Origin: Lachnospiraceae bacterium
GTDB lineage: Bacteria; Bacillota; Clostridia; Lachnospirales; Lachnospiraceae
Length of the DNA stretch: 35,973 bases
Direction: 5' to 3'
Assembly: GCA_017440375.1 (NCBI GenBank)
Contig: JAFSHK010000041.1
Location: 1-35,973, forward strand
Numbering within the stretch: the stretch's first letter is position 1; every line of letters begins with the position of its first letter. Below, piece by piece: positions 1-8,000 of this stretch. The translations under genes and the position numbers were made by a program. The notes under the pieces were generated by a model that searched no databases, was not told the origin of the DNA, and saw nothing but the letters and a program-made list of their open reading frames with translations.

Positions 1-1925
1 GAGTATTTCTCCATGTACTCACTCATATCAATACGAACCATGTTGTTCTCATCATCAAACAAAGATGCTGCCAGTGCTTTGGCAAGCTCTGTTTTACCGA
101 CACCGGTAGGTCCTAAAAACAAGAAGGAACCAATCGGTTTTTTCGGGTCTTTGATACCCGCTTTGGAACGGATAATCGCTTCTGTTACCTTCGTAACACC
201 TTCATTCTGTCCAATGACACGTTTGTGCAGTTCTTCATCCAGATGCAAAGTTTTGTTTCGCTCGCTTTCCGTCAGTTTTGCAATCGGAATCCCTGTCCAA
301 CGGGAAATAATCTTGGCAATTTCTTCATCAGAAACACTTTCGTGTACTAGAGAAAGTTCTTTCTCTTTGACATTTTCTTCTTCTATTTCTAACTGTTGTT
401 TTAAGCTTGGCAATTTTCCATAGCTAAGTTCTGCCGCCTTCTCATAATCTCCTTCACGCTGTGCAATCTGAATCTGGTTGTTAACCTCATCGATTTCCTC
501 ACGGATTTTGGAAAGCTTTTCAACAGAAGCCTTCTCATTCTCCCACTGAGCAAGGCGATTCTTCAACTCTTCTTTTAACTCAGCAAGCTCTTTCTGCAAC
601 TGTTCCAAACGTTCCTTGCTTAAACGGTCATCTTCTTTCTTCAAAGCCGTTTCTTCAATTTCCATCTGCATGACTTTACGCTGTAATTCATCCAATTCGG
701 TTGGCATGGAATCAAGTTCTGTCTTAATCAAAGCACATGCTTCGTCTACAAGGTCAATTGCTTTATCCGGTAAAAATCTGTCTGAAATATAACGGTTGGA
801 AAGCACTGCCGCACTGACAAGCGCATTGTCCATAATTTTCACACCATGATATACTTCGTAACGCTCCTTCAAACCACGTAAAATGGAAATGGTATCTTCT
901 ACCGTCGGTTCATCTACCAGAACAGGCTGGAAACGACGCTCCAGTGCCGGGTCTTTCTCAATATACTGGCGGTACTCATCCAACGTAGTTGCACCGATAC
1001 AATGCAGTTCGCCACGGGCAAGCATGGGCTTCAACATATTTCCGGCATCCATCGCACCGTCTGTCTTACCGGCACCCACGATAGTATGCAGCTCATCAAT
1101 GAAAAGAATAATCTGTCCGTCACTGTTTTTCACATCATCCAGTACCGCTTTCAGACGTTCTTCAAACTCACCACGATATTTCGCACCCGCCACAAGTGCC
1201 CCCATATCCAGTGAAAAAATCTTTTTATCCTTCAAACCTTCGGGCACATCTCCACGCACAATACGTTGTGCCAGACCTTCTGCTACTGCAGTTTTACCAA
1301 CACCCGGCTCACCGATAAGTACCGGATTATTCTTAGTCTTACGGGATAAAATACGAATTACGTTTCGAATCTCATTATCTCTGCCGATAACAGGGTCAAG
1401 CTTCTGGTTTCTGGCTTTCTCCACCAAATCCTGTCCGTATTTTTCAAGGGTGTCATAAGTTGCTTCCGGGTTGTCGGAAGTCACTCTCTGATTACCACGC
1501 ACCGTTGAAAGTGCCTGCAAGAAGCGTTCTCTTGTAATACCGAATTCACGGAAAATCTCTTTTATTTCTTTATTCGGATGCTTCAACATTGCCATGAAAA
1601 GATGCTCTACGGAAACATATTCATCACCAATCTGCTTCGCTTCATCCTCAGCACTAATCAATGCTTTGTTCAAGTTCTGACCGACATAAATCTGTCCGCC
1701 TTGTACTTTCACACGTTTCTGCAAACCTTGTTCCACACGATTTAAGAAATACTCTTTCTGAATTTCCATTTTCTCAATCAGTTTCAAAATCAGGCTATCC
1801 TCTATGGTAAGAAGACTATAAAGAAGATGTTCCTGTTCAATTTCCTGATTGCCATACTCGTATGCAAGACGTTCACATTGTTCTACTGCCTGCATGGACT
1901 TTTGGGTAAATTTCGTCAAATTCAT
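1..1925 (-). CDS. clpB: ATP-dependent disaggregase ClpB, N-terminal 641 residues
   Basis: ClpB is a cytoplasmic AAA+ chaperone that pulls proteins out of aggregates together with DnaK. The window holds about 641 of the usual roughly 860 residues; the C-terminal part lies beyond position 1. Visible in order are the Clp N domain (about 1-145), the first AAA+ module with Walker A GEPGVGKT (Lys211) and Walker B LFIDE, a long Glu/Lys-rich coiled-coil middle domain (about 405-525, the ClpB hallmark that separates it from ClpA and ClpC), and the start of AAA+ module 2 with Walker A GPTGVGKT (Lys611). The two Walker lysines fall where they do in E. coli ClpB. The ATG at 1925 has a CAGGAGGTAG ribosome site just upstream. 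A CIRCE element and sigma-A promoter lie further upstream, so heat-shock control by HrcA is expected. Reading frame is intact throughout. Confidence 0.97.
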   Translation of the reverse strand, partial: MNLTKFTQKSMQAVEQCERLAYEYGNQEIEQEHLLYSLLTIEDSLILKLIEKMEIQKEYFLNRVEQGLQKRVKVQGGQIYVGQNLNKALISAEDEAKQIGDEYVSVEHLFMAMLKHPNKEIKEIFREFGITRERFLQALSTVRGNQRVTSDNPEATYDTLEKYGQDLVEKARNQKLDPVIGRDNEIRNVIRILSRKTKNNPVLIGEPGVGKTAVAEGLAQRIVRGDVPEGLKDKKIFSLDMGALVAGAKYRGEFEERLKAVLDDVKNSDGQIILFIDELHTIVGAGKTDGAMDAGNMLKPMLARGELHCIGATTLDEYRQYIEKDPALERRFQPVLVDEPTVEDTISILRGLKERYEVYHGVKIMDNALVSAAVLSNRYISDRFLPDKAIDLVDEACALIKTELDSMPTELDELQRKVMQMEIEETALKKEDDRLSKERLEQLQKELAELKEELKNRLAQWENEKASVEKLSKIREEIDEVNNQIQIAQREGDYEKAAELSYGKLPSLKQQLEIEEENVKEKELSLVHESVSDEEIAKIISRWTGIPIAKLTESERNKTLHLDEELHKRVIGQNEGVTKVTEAIIRSKAGIKDPKKPIGSFLFLGPTGVGKTELAKALAASLFDDENNMVRIDMSEYMEKY

Positions 1926-1997
1926 AATCTCTACCTCCTGTTATAGTATTGTCACTTTTTCATATCTTTACCAGTCGTTTGTTCTACTGTTGCTATA

Positions 1998-2026
1998 ACA
2001 ATAACTCGTTTTGTTAGCACTGTCAA
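1998..2026 (-). promoter_or_regulatory. clpB sigma-A-type promoter
   Basis: On the minus strand TTGACA (2021-2026) is followed after 17 bases by TATTGT (1998-2003). The -35 is perfect and lies inside the CIRCE repeat. The -10 matches the consensus in four of six positions. The 5' leader would be about 65 bases. Confidence 0.75.
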
Positions 2027-2040
2027 GAGGTGAGTGCTAA
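2014..2040 (-). promoter_or_regulatory. CIRCE operator (HrcA binding site) upstream of clpB
   Basis: A 9-9-9 inverted repeat: TTAGCACTG, nine bases, GAGTGCTAA. It matches the CIRCE consensus (TTAGCACTC-N9-GAGTGCTAA) in 17 of 18 arm positions. On the minus strand it covers the -35 hexamer of the clpB promoter, so HrcA binding would block polymerase. CIRCE classically controls groESL and hrcA-grpE-dnaK; placing clpB under it is known in some Firmicutes. Confidence 0.95.
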
Positions 2041-2049
2041 TTTTCTTAT

Positions 2050-2092
2050 AAAAAAGTAAGCGAAAACACTTTACCATTGTCTTCACTTACTT
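2050..2092 (-). terminator. Rho-independent terminator of the lipoprotein gene
   Basis: On the minus strand AAGTAAGTGAA (2082-2092) pairs with TTCGCTTACTT (2054-2064), an 11-bp stem with one U-G pair, followed by a run of T. It lies between the lipoprotein gene and the clpB promoter. It sits 28 bases after the stop at 2120 of the shifted reading frame but 180 bases after the stop at 2272, which bears on where the lipoprotein gene really ended. Confidence 0.7.
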
Positions 2093-2119
2093 CAATTTAT
2101 TTTTGAAATATATCCTTTA

Positions 2120-2271
2120 TTAATCTAATGTTAATATCTCTTTCAAAATAGATTCTATTTTGTTTGTTTTTTCTCCATATTCATCGTATTCTATAACGAT
2201 ACAATGTCCATTAATTTCCACTATTTCCTGTTCTACATAAAGATTGCCTTCTTCTTGTTTCCCTTCACCTT
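2120..2271 (-). other. displaced 3' end of the lipoprotein reading frame
   Basis: After the in-frame stop at 2272, a different minus-strand frame runs open from upstream of 2280 to a TAA at 2120-2122. It encodes GIEGEGKQEEGNLYVEQEIV and then a tail ending ILKEILTLD. Its composition (Glu, Ile, Gly, Asn) resembles the lipoprotein, it has no start codon or ribosome site of its own, and it stops just before the terminator. Adding one A to the A4 run (minus strand) at 2280-2283 would join it to the lipoprotein and give about 322 residues. Either a true frameshift mutation or a sequencing indel would give this picture. Confidence 0.55.
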
Positions 2272-3087
2272 CTATTCCATTTTCATATTCATTTCTACTG
2301 TCTCTTCTACAATATCATTTTTTGATACATTTTCCTCTTCTCCAAAAAGTTCCATCAATAATTCTTCCATTGTCCCTGAATAGACATACGCCGCTACATC
2401 ATACTTTTTTGTTTCAAAAAATGTATCACAACGTACCTGAATCCCCCTTTCATTGTCAATTGGCAATATTGCAATTATAGCATCTATTATGCTTTCACCT
2501 TCCGTTTCAATATAGTCTATATTAAAAACTCTAAATTCCCCATAAGGTGTTTGCACCGATTGAATTTCTTCCACTGTATACTCCCAACTTGTGCCATCTT
2601 CAAACTCCAATTCATGAATTTCTTTTTCGTTTGTATACTCTTTCAAATTTTCAATGGCCTTTGGAATATCAGCCCAAAAGCAAAACGGAGAGTGACTAGT
2701 TCCATTTTCCAAAAATACTTTATATCTTTCTGAACTACTATCTTCGTCCACTGTATACCCTTCCGGAATATTATATCCAATAATCTTATTTCCTTCATCA
2801 TCAAAAATGTAATTGTCATAATTGATATCTGGAATATGGAAAGTCTCGATACTAATTTCTGTATCAGAAATCTCTTCTTCCGCTTCATTTAACTTTTCTT
2901 TCATTGAAAATGTGGTTACATCCTCGCTACCTACTTCACTTTTATCCTCAGTTTCCGTTACTGCAATTCCACCTTGAATTTCCTCTCCCCCTTCACTTTC
3001 TGTTCCAGCTTCAGCTGTGCCACATGCTGACAATACCATTGCCATTACAAGCCCCAAGCTTGATAACACTATTTTCTTTCTTCTCAT
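2272..3087 (-). CDS. putative secreted lipoprotein, unknown function, probably frameshifted near the 3' end
   Basis: I do not recognise a family. The protein starts MRRKKIVLSSLGL, then a hydrophobic stretch and a lipobox ending LSAC, so it should be lipid-anchored outside the membrane. A low-complexity Glu/Ser/Thr/Gly linker follows, then a soluble region rich in acidic and aromatic residues. I place the start at the ATG at 3087 because GGAGG lies seven bases before it; the GTG at 3105 and ATG at 3093 would put the ribosome site inside the coding region. The frame stops at 2272, but a second frame continues in protein-like sequence to 2120, close to the terminator. A single missing base near the T run at 2280-2283 would explain this. 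It is transcribed divergently from the XRE regulator at 3227 and has an operator-like palindrome within its promoter, so it is probably that regulator's target. Confidence 0.75.
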   Translation of the reverse strand: MRRKKIVLSSLGLVMAMVLSACGTAEAGTESEGGEEIQGGIAVTETEDKSEVGSEDVTTFSMKEKLNEAEEEISDTEISIETFHIPDINYDNYIFDDEGNKIIGYNIPEGYTVDEDSSSERYKVFLENGTSHSPFCFWADIPKAIENLKEYTNEKEIHELEFEDGTSWEYTVEEIQSVQTPYGEFRVFNIDYIETEGESIIDAIIAILPIDNERGIQVRCDTFFETKKYDVAAYVYSGTMEELLMELFGEEENVSKNDIVEETVEMNMKME

Positions 3088-3135
3088 AGTCATTCCTCCA
3101 CTCACATAATGTTTTCATTATTTTTATCACAAACA

Positions 3136-3164
3136 AGTATAGACCAATTTGGTCTAAATATCAA
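3136..3164 (-). promoter_or_regulatory. lipoprotein gene promoter
   Basis: On the minus strand TTGATA (3159-3164), 17 bases, TATACT (3136-3141). The palindrome at 3141-3155 fills the spacer and touches the -10, so a bound repressor would shut this promoter. Confidence 0.75.
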
Positions 3165-3180
3165 TAGTCCATTTTGGTCT
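3141..3180. promoter_or_regulatory. two operator-like palindromes between the XRE gene and the lipoprotein gene
   Basis: Site 1 (3141-3155) is a perfect 7-1-7 palindrome, AGACCAA-T-TTGGTCT. Site 2 (3166-3180), AGTCCAT-T-TTGGTCT, keeps one perfect half. Their centres are 25 bases apart. Site 1 lies in the lipoprotein promoter; site 2 lies near where the plus-strand XRE promoter should be (a possible -10 TATAAC at 3195-3200). The likely ligand is the XRE protein encoded at 3227-3466; this is inferred from position. Confidence 0.7.
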
Positions 3181-3226
3181 AACATATACTATTTTATAAC
3201 ACACTGAAATCAAATTGGAGAAAAGT

Positions 3227-3466
3227 ATGAAATATGAAAGAATAAGAAATCTACGTGAAGATAAAGATTTAACTCAAACAGATGTTGCCACTTACTTGCA
3301 TATCTCTCAAAGAGCATATTCCCGCTATGAAAATGATGAGCGCGGAATACCTATAGAGGTTCTTTCTAAACTTGCCGATTTTCACAATACAAGTGTTGAT
3401 TACTTAATAGGACGCACAAATATTAAAACTCCCTATACTTCCTCTAACACTAAAACAGGACTTTAA
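3227..3466 (+). CDS. small XRE-family (Cro/C1-type) transcriptional regulator
   Basis: A 79-residue DNA-binding protein consisting of one helix-turn-helix domain. It begins MKYERIRNLREDKDLTQTDV, with the recognition-helix region ISQRAYSRYE and the typical tail VLSKLADFHNTSVDYLIG. No sensor domain is present, so it probably acts as a simple repressor or responds to a partner protein. The start is the ATG at 3227, six bases after GGAG; the TTG at 3215 lies before the ribosome site. It is the only clear plus-strand gene in the window and diverges from the lipoprotein gene with a shared control region holding two palindromes. The target assignment is inference. Confidence 0.9.
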   Translation: MKYERIRNLREDKDLTQTDVATYLHISQRAYSRYENDERGIPIEVLSKLADFHNTSVDYLIGRTNIKTPYTSSNTKTGL

Positions 3467-3510
3467 CAGAAATATTTTCCTTCAAGTCCTGCCCTTCATC
3501 TTATATTCTA

Positions 3511-3954
3511 TTACTCATTATCGCACAACACGACTACTTTCCTCGGTGTCGTCTGTGGTGGAACGCTCCTTGTTGTCATCGTGTAATAAACAAGCAATGT
3601 CTGATTGCCAAGTTGACAGCTTACGCTTTGCCCATTTATCGTTTCTACAACCGTACTTCTTGCAATGTTTAATTGTAGTGAACCATCTTCTGCCAGAAGA
3701 TTTCTATCAAATCTTGCAAGCATAACTTGTTCATTTCCATCCAATACGGTTACAATCTGAGCCTGATATTGTGGTGGAAAAATAAGTGGTATCGGAAGAC
3801 TGTTGTCATAAAATGCCGCCACTTGCATCCCGCGTCGCAATTGCCTGCTGTCAATCACTCGTGTCTGCGGTCCTATCATGAAATTCACAATGCCATTTCC
3901 TGTATAGACCGACATCATTTGGCTACAACAATCATTCCCTCTGGAAAGGTTCAT
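3511..3954 (-). CDS. conserved-looking hypothetical protein, last gene of the kinase/DegV operon
   Basis: I cannot name a family. The 147-residue protein has no signal peptide or membrane segment. It opens MNLSRGNDCCSQ with a Cys-Cys pair and then shows alternating short hydrophobic strands (NGIVNFMIGPQTRVI, MQVAAFYD, QAQIVTVL, LLVYYTMTT) suggesting a small all-beta domain. The segment TRVIDSRQLRRGMQVAAFYD, followed by PIPLIFPPQYQAQ, is reminiscent of the OB-like beta-barrel proteins with a pattern of nucleation strand, RxLxxG and PPQ loop found in Clostridia; that is only an impression. The ATG at 3954 has GGGGGA upstream. It lies 21 bases after the DegV gene and is probably co-transcribed with it. 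A weak hairpin (3456-3463 with 3484-3491) just after it may end transcription. Confidence 0.7.
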   Translation of the reverse strand: MNLSRGNDCCSQMMSVYTGNGIVNFMIGPQTRVIDSRQLRRGMQVAAFYDNSLPIPLIFPPQYQAQIVTVLDGNEQVMLARFDRNLLAEDGSLQLNIARSTVVETINGQSVSCQLGNQTLLVYYTMTTRSVPPQTTPRKVVVLCDNE

Positions 3955-3975
3955 AAACTTCCCCCAAAAAGTGAC

Positions 3976-4827
3976 TTATTCTCTTACAAACAATACACCA
4001 AATGCCCCCGCTCCGCAGTTACAGCAAATTGTACCGGACGCATTATTTATCACTACTTTCTTAAACGGCACTCGTCTCAACATTTCTTCTTTCAAAAAAT
4101 CCTGAAACTCATAAGAACAACCTGCTGTAATCAAAAAAACAATATCTGTATTGATTGTATTTTTTTTGCGCAAAGCCCACCGCAAATAGGTCTTTGCAAA
4201 ATGTTTCGGCTTTCCGATACAGATTCCTGCCGGCGACATTTTACTATCATGTAAATTTAGAATTGGATGTAAAAGTAACGCATTGCAAATTAAAAAAACT
4301 TTTTTACCAATCCTTCCGTTGCGGTATAATGCCGCTGTAGACGCAACACTGAAACTGGAAGACACTTTCTCTCGCACTCTCTGAAGCTCCTCTATAATCA
4401 GTTCGCACGAAGCCCCTCTTTGTGCCATATCCGCTGCCATTAACACCAAAATAGCCATACCACCGGATAAATGTCCTGAATCTACTACATGAATGTCCTT
4501 AAATTCCAAAGCTGCTTCGCTTGCTACTTCATATGCAATACTAACATGTTGTGCCATGCAAATATGAATAATAGGTCCTTTATGTTTTTCCTTTAAAGAC
4601 TGAAAAAAAGCTACATATTCTTCCTTAGGTGCTGCACTGCTGTATGCTTTTTTACCTTCCTTAATATATTCTAACAAACTATCAGAAGAAATTTCTTTTA
4701 TATCCTGAAAACGTGCTTCTTCTGTTTGTACATAGTAATACATCATCTGAATGTTATATTTTTTCTGATAAGATTTCGGAATGTCACATACACAATCTGT
4801 TGATATCATAGCCATACTATTTTTCAT
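3976..4827 (-). CDS. DegV family fatty-acid-binding protein
   Basis: DegV proteins are two-domain cytoplasmic proteins that bind a fatty acid; members of the family (FakB) present it to the FakA kinase. Seen here: the family's N-terminal strand [13 protein letters not shown], the VDSGHLSGG segment that corresponds to the lipid-binding DS motif, the region around [11 protein letters not shown], and a C-terminal domain ending [10 protein letters not shown]. About 283 residues, normal for the family. The ATG at 4827 lies inside the end of the upstream kinase gene (11-base overlap) with GGGGAG upstream; the more distant ATG at 4851 and the internal ATG at 4818 are less likely. The overlap implies translational coupling with the kinase. 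Two cysteine pairs near the C terminus ([11 protein letters not shown]) are unusual to my eye. No fakA is present in the window, so a role as a FakB is possible but unproven. Confidence 0.88.
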   Translation of the reverse strand: MKNSMAMISTDCVCDIPKSYQKKYNIQMMYYYVQTEEARFQDIKEISSDSLLEYIKEGKKAYSSAAPKEEYVAFFQSLKEKHKGPIIHICMAQHVSIAYEVASEAALEFKDIHVVDSGHLSGGMAILVLMAADMAQRGASCELIIEELQRVREKVSSSFSVASTAALYRNGRIGKKVFLICNALLLHPILNLHDSKMSPAGICIGKPKHFAKTYLRWALRKKNTINTDIVFLITAGCSYEFQDFLKEEMLRRVPFKKVVINNASGTICCNCGAGAFGVLFVRE

Positions 4828-6940
4828 CGCTCTGTCTCTCCCCTTCCTCATGTCTTATCAAATCGCGCGGTAAAAATCTGCGCAAAGAACGTTCCAAAGC
4901 ACTTATTTCTATCGGCTTTGCAACAAAATCCTGAAATCCTTCCTCCAAAAACATTTCTCTGGCTCCGTTAATGGCATTCGCTGTCAATGCCACAATCGGA
5001 ACACTCTGGAAATATGGATCGGAAGAGCTTCTAATTCTATGTACGGTTTCTACACCATCCATTCCCGGCATCATATGATCCATATAAACAATATCAAACT
5101 TCTGCTTCTTCATTAAGTCGATAGCTTCCTGTCCACTGTCAACTGTTCTTACTGCCATACGATATGGTTTCATAAGTCCCAATGCTACCTTGAGATTCAT
5201 TGCATTATCATCTACTACCAGAATTTTAGCATCCGGTGCCGTAAAACGACCCTTACTCCTATCCCTTGGGGCTAAATCATTTACAACATTGATTCGATTG
5301 ATTGCATTCCCAACCGATAATACATAAAATGGCTTATACACATTGCGAATTCCTTCTGCAACCGGAATACGATTTTCTTTGTTCTGAACCACAGCTATAT
5401 CCATCTTGCCAACAAATTTTTCAAAATATTCCCGATTCTCCGCATACTCTTCTCTTGCAATAAAAAGATGCGTATATTCTTTCTGCTCCAGTTCTTCTTT
5501 CGCCTCTTCAAACGTATCACATAATTTATATTCTACGCCAAAACCGGTTCCCATCCGGTGAATAACCTGACGATACTTCTCTCCCACAAATGAATATTCA
5601 AATTTCGGGAAACGAATATAGACGAGAATACGTGTCCTATCTTTGTCCTTGATTTCTACAATCGGTGTTTTGTCAATTATCCTCTGAGGGATAACTACTG
5701 TAAACTCTGTTCCTACACCATATTCACTTTCGACATGAATAAAGCCATTCATCATCTGTGTCAATTTTTTTGTAATCGGCAATCCAAGTCCTGTTCCTTC
5801 AATTGCCCGATTCTTTTTGGTATCGACCTGACTGAAGCTGTTGAAAATTTTATCTAAATTTTCTTTCTTAATTCCGATACCACTATCCGTAACGCGGATA
5901 ATCAAATTGATTCCATAACTCTCTTCTCTTGCCTGTACTTGAAATAATACACCGCCTTCACGGGTAAATTTTATTGCATTTGTTAATAAATTCACCATAA
6001 TCTGACGAATTCGAATTTCATCACCATACAGCTTGTCCGGAATATTCGGGTCACAATCTACCAAAAATTCAATCCCTTTATTTCCCATTCTTGCCATCGT
6101 CATATTGATAACGTCATTCAATAAGGAAGACATCTGATATGCCTCCTGCACAATGTCCATCTTTCCAGATTCAATTTTAGAAAAGTCCAATAAATCATTG
6201 ATAATTCCCAATAAGTTCTTTCCGGAGAGATGAATATTATTACAATTCTCACGTACCTCTTCCTCTAAATCTTCATTTAAAACTAATTCGCACATACCCA
6301 AAATCGCATTCATCGGTGTACGAATCTCATGACTCATATTAGCAAGGAAGTCACTCTTTGCCTGATTCGCTGCCTCTGCCTTTTGCAACAATATATCCTG
6401 CTGTTTTCTATAATTTACGGCTCGATACTCAATAATCAGACACATCGTTACTTCCATCAGATAAACAATCGGAAACCGTACCATATATGCCAGTTCATAA
6501 GAATATCCAAGATTGTGTAAAGGTGTCCACATATAAACAACTACAATAGTCCCCAGCATAACACTTGTTATTCCGCCAAAATACAAGCCTACAAAATAGC
6601 AAACCGCTGGTGGTAGCAAAAAGAGCCAGGCAGAACTAGCACCTGCATCGCCTCCCATAACCAGAAAATATACCAACATGAAGAACAAGAAGCTTAATAC
6701 CTGAATAATAAGCTGATATAAATTTTTCCATATCTTATAAATTACGAAACTACTAATCATCCATATCGCCATGGTGATGGTTACTTTTGTCATTTTGGAA
6801 TTACCTTCCACAACATTAACAATTGTCATCACAACAGCAATTGCCACAAACAGAAGACAAAAAATTTGTACCAGTTTTCTATCCAACCGTTCTACGTCTT
6901 CTCGCAATGCCGAAATCCAGCCTTTTTTCTTCTGCTCCAT
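4817..6940 (-). CDS. membrane hybrid histidine kinase with pseudo-receiver and receiver domains
   Basis: Sensor kinase that autophosphorylates on His and passes phosphate to its own receiver. N-terminal membrane block of about six helices (23-170) with almost no extracellular domain, so the signal is probably sensed in or near the membrane. HisKA follows with phosphorylated His204 in NMSHEIRTP, then HATPase_c with N box [10 protein letters not shown]1 box DSGIG (Asp352) and G2 GTGLGL. Residues about 436-550 look like a degenerate receiver lacking the acidic pocket. The terminal receiver (about 572-690) has Asp577/Asp578, phospho-acceptor Asp621 in [11 protein letters not shown], Thr653 and Lys675. 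No Hpt domain. The ATG at 6940 uses AAGGAG that overlaps the stop of the upstream HD-GYP gene. The 3' end overlaps the DegV gene by 11 bases. It probably relays through the Hpt of the first kinase of the operon. Confidence 0.94.
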   Translation of the reverse strand: MEQKKKGWISALREDVERLDRKLVQIFCLLFVAIAVVMTIVNVVEGNSKMTKVTITMAIWMISSFVIYKIWKNLYQLIIQVLSFLFFMLVYFLVMGGDAGASSAWLFLLPPAVCYFVGLYFGGITSVMLGTIVVVYMWTPLHNLGYSYELAYMVRFPIVYLMEVTMCLIIEYRAVNYRKQQDILLQKAEAANQAKSDFLANMSHEIRTPMNAILGMCELVLNEDLEEEVRENCNNIHLSGKNLLGIINDLLDFSKIESGKMDIVQEAYQMSSLLNDVINMTMARMGNKGIEFLVDCDPNIPDKLYGDEIRIRQIMVNLLTNAIKFTREGGVLFQVQAREESYGINLIIRVTDSGIGIKKENLDKIFNSFSQVDTKKNRAIEGTGLGLPITKKLTQMMNGFIHVESEYGVGTEFTVVIPQRIIDKTPIVEIKDKDRTRILVYIRFPKFEYSFVGEKYRQVIHRMGTGFGVEYKLCDTFEEAKEELEQKEYTHLFIAREEYAENREYFEKFVGKMDIAVVQNKENRIPVAEGIRNVYKPFYVLSVGNAINRINVVNDLAPRDRSKGRFTAPDAKILVVDDNAMNLKVALGLMKPYRMAVRTVDSGQEAIDLMKKQKFDIVYMDHMMPGMDGVETVHRIRSSSDPYFQSVPIVALTANAINGAREMFLEEGFQDFVAKPIEISALERSLRRFLPRDLIRHEEGERQSDEK

Positions 6941-6950
6941 CTTACACTCC

Positions 6951-7997
6951 TTATTCCAATTCTTTCATGATCTCTGTAAGTTCCTCACTCATATCAAAAA
7001 AGGTATCTAATATAATCGGTTCAAAACTTTCGCCCCTGTCTTTTGCCATAATTTCAAATGCCTGTTCAAGACTCATACCGGCCTTATACTGACGTTTGGA
7101 TACCAGCGCATCAAATACATCCGTAACTGCCAATATTCTGGCTGAAAGTGGAATCGCGGTTCCGGACAAGCCTTCCGGATATCCCTTTCCATTCCATTTT
7201 TCATGATGATATTTCGCCACATCGCATGCAATCTCAATGAATTCCGGTTCTACGAGACTGCTCATATTTTCGCGAATCATTTTACCACCCGCTACCGTAT
7301 GATTCTTAATCATCGTATACTCTTCATCCGTTAATTTACCCGGCTTCTGCAATACAATATCAGAAACAGTAATTTTTCCGATGTCATGCATAGGTGCAGC
7401 TTTGTGCATATAGTCTACAAACTCAGACGTAATTTCCTGCGCATAAACCCCTTTCTTCTTCATTCTACGAATAAGCATGTCAGTATAAATACTGGTTCTT
7501 CTAACATGTTCTCCTGTTGTACCGTCTCGACTTTCGATGAGGTTCGCCATTGTAAAGATAATGTCCTGCTGCAACTGCGTAATTCTCTGCAATTGCTGCT
7601 CTACCATCTGTTCCAAACTCTTACGGTAATCTTCCAATTCCAACGTTCTTTTTACTCTTTGAATCATAATTGCCGGCACAAATGGCTTTCCAATATAATC
7701 TACAGCACCTACTCGGAAACACTTTTCTTCTGTCTGTTCACTTCTATCCGCGGTCAGGAATATCACCGGAATACGACTCCATTCTTCATGTTGCTGTAAC
7801 TTTTCCATGACCGCAAAGCCATCCATGCCCGGCATCTGAATATCCAAAAGAATCAATTCAGGACAATTTCTCTCCAAATAGTGAAAACATAATTCACCGG
7901 AATTAACTGCTGCTACACGATATTCATCTGATAAAACCTTCTGTGCAACCATTAAATTTGTTTTATCATCATCCACTACTAAAATAATTTTCTTCAT
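6951..7997 (-). CDS. response regulator with HD-GYP phosphodiesterase-type output
   Basis: Receiver-HD-GYP proteins typically hydrolyse cyclic di-GMP (or related cyclic dinucleotides) when activated. The receiver (1-120) has Asp9/Asp10, phospho-acceptor Asp52 in [11 protein letters not shown], Thr82 and Lys104. A coiled-coil linker (about 122-150) follows. The HD-GYP domain (about 150-340) keeps HD at 204-205 in MHDIGK, His233, HHE at 264-266 and GYP at 272-274, so the metal site and signature look intact and it should be active. The ATG at 7997 is three bases after the stop of the upstream kinase, with the ribosome site GAGAGG inside that gene. It is sandwiched between two hybrid kinases in one operon, so it is their most obvious phosphate acceptor. 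Confidence 0.95.
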   Translation of the reverse strand: MKKIILVVDDDKTNLMVAQKVLSDEYRVAAVNSGELCFHYLERNCPELILLDIQMPGMDGFAVMEKLQQHEEWSRIPVIFLTADRSEQTEEKCFRVGAVDYIGKPFVPAIMIQRVKRTLELEDYRKSLEQMVEQQLQRITQLQQDIIFTMANLIESRDGTTGEHVRRTSIYTDMLIRRMKKKGVYAQEITSEFVDYMHKAAPMHDIGKITVSDIVLQKPGKLTDEEYTMIKNHTVAGGKMIRENMSSLVEPEFIEIACDVAKYHHEKWNGKGYPEGLSGTAIPLSARILAVTDVFDALVSKRQYKAGMSLEQAFEIMAKDRGESFEPIILDTFFDMSEELTEIMKELE

Positions 7998-8000
7998 AAT

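Noticed and set aside
13-423. 136-codon plus-strand frame
   Set aside because: Antisense to the second AAA+ and middle domains of ClpB; no independent signal.
883-1458. Open frame of 191 codons on the plus strand inside clpB
   Set aside because: It is antisense to the highly conserved first AAA+ module, has no ribosome site, and its composition follows from reverse reading of ClpB.
3456-3491. Hairpin CAGGACTT/AAGTCCTG between the XRE gene and the operon end
   Set aside because: The loop is 20 bases and the T tract is only four bases, so it is not listed as a confident terminator.
3727-4254. 175-codon plus-strand frame opposite DegV and the small operon gene
   Set aside because: It crosses two real minus-strand genes and their junction, and lacks a ribosome site.
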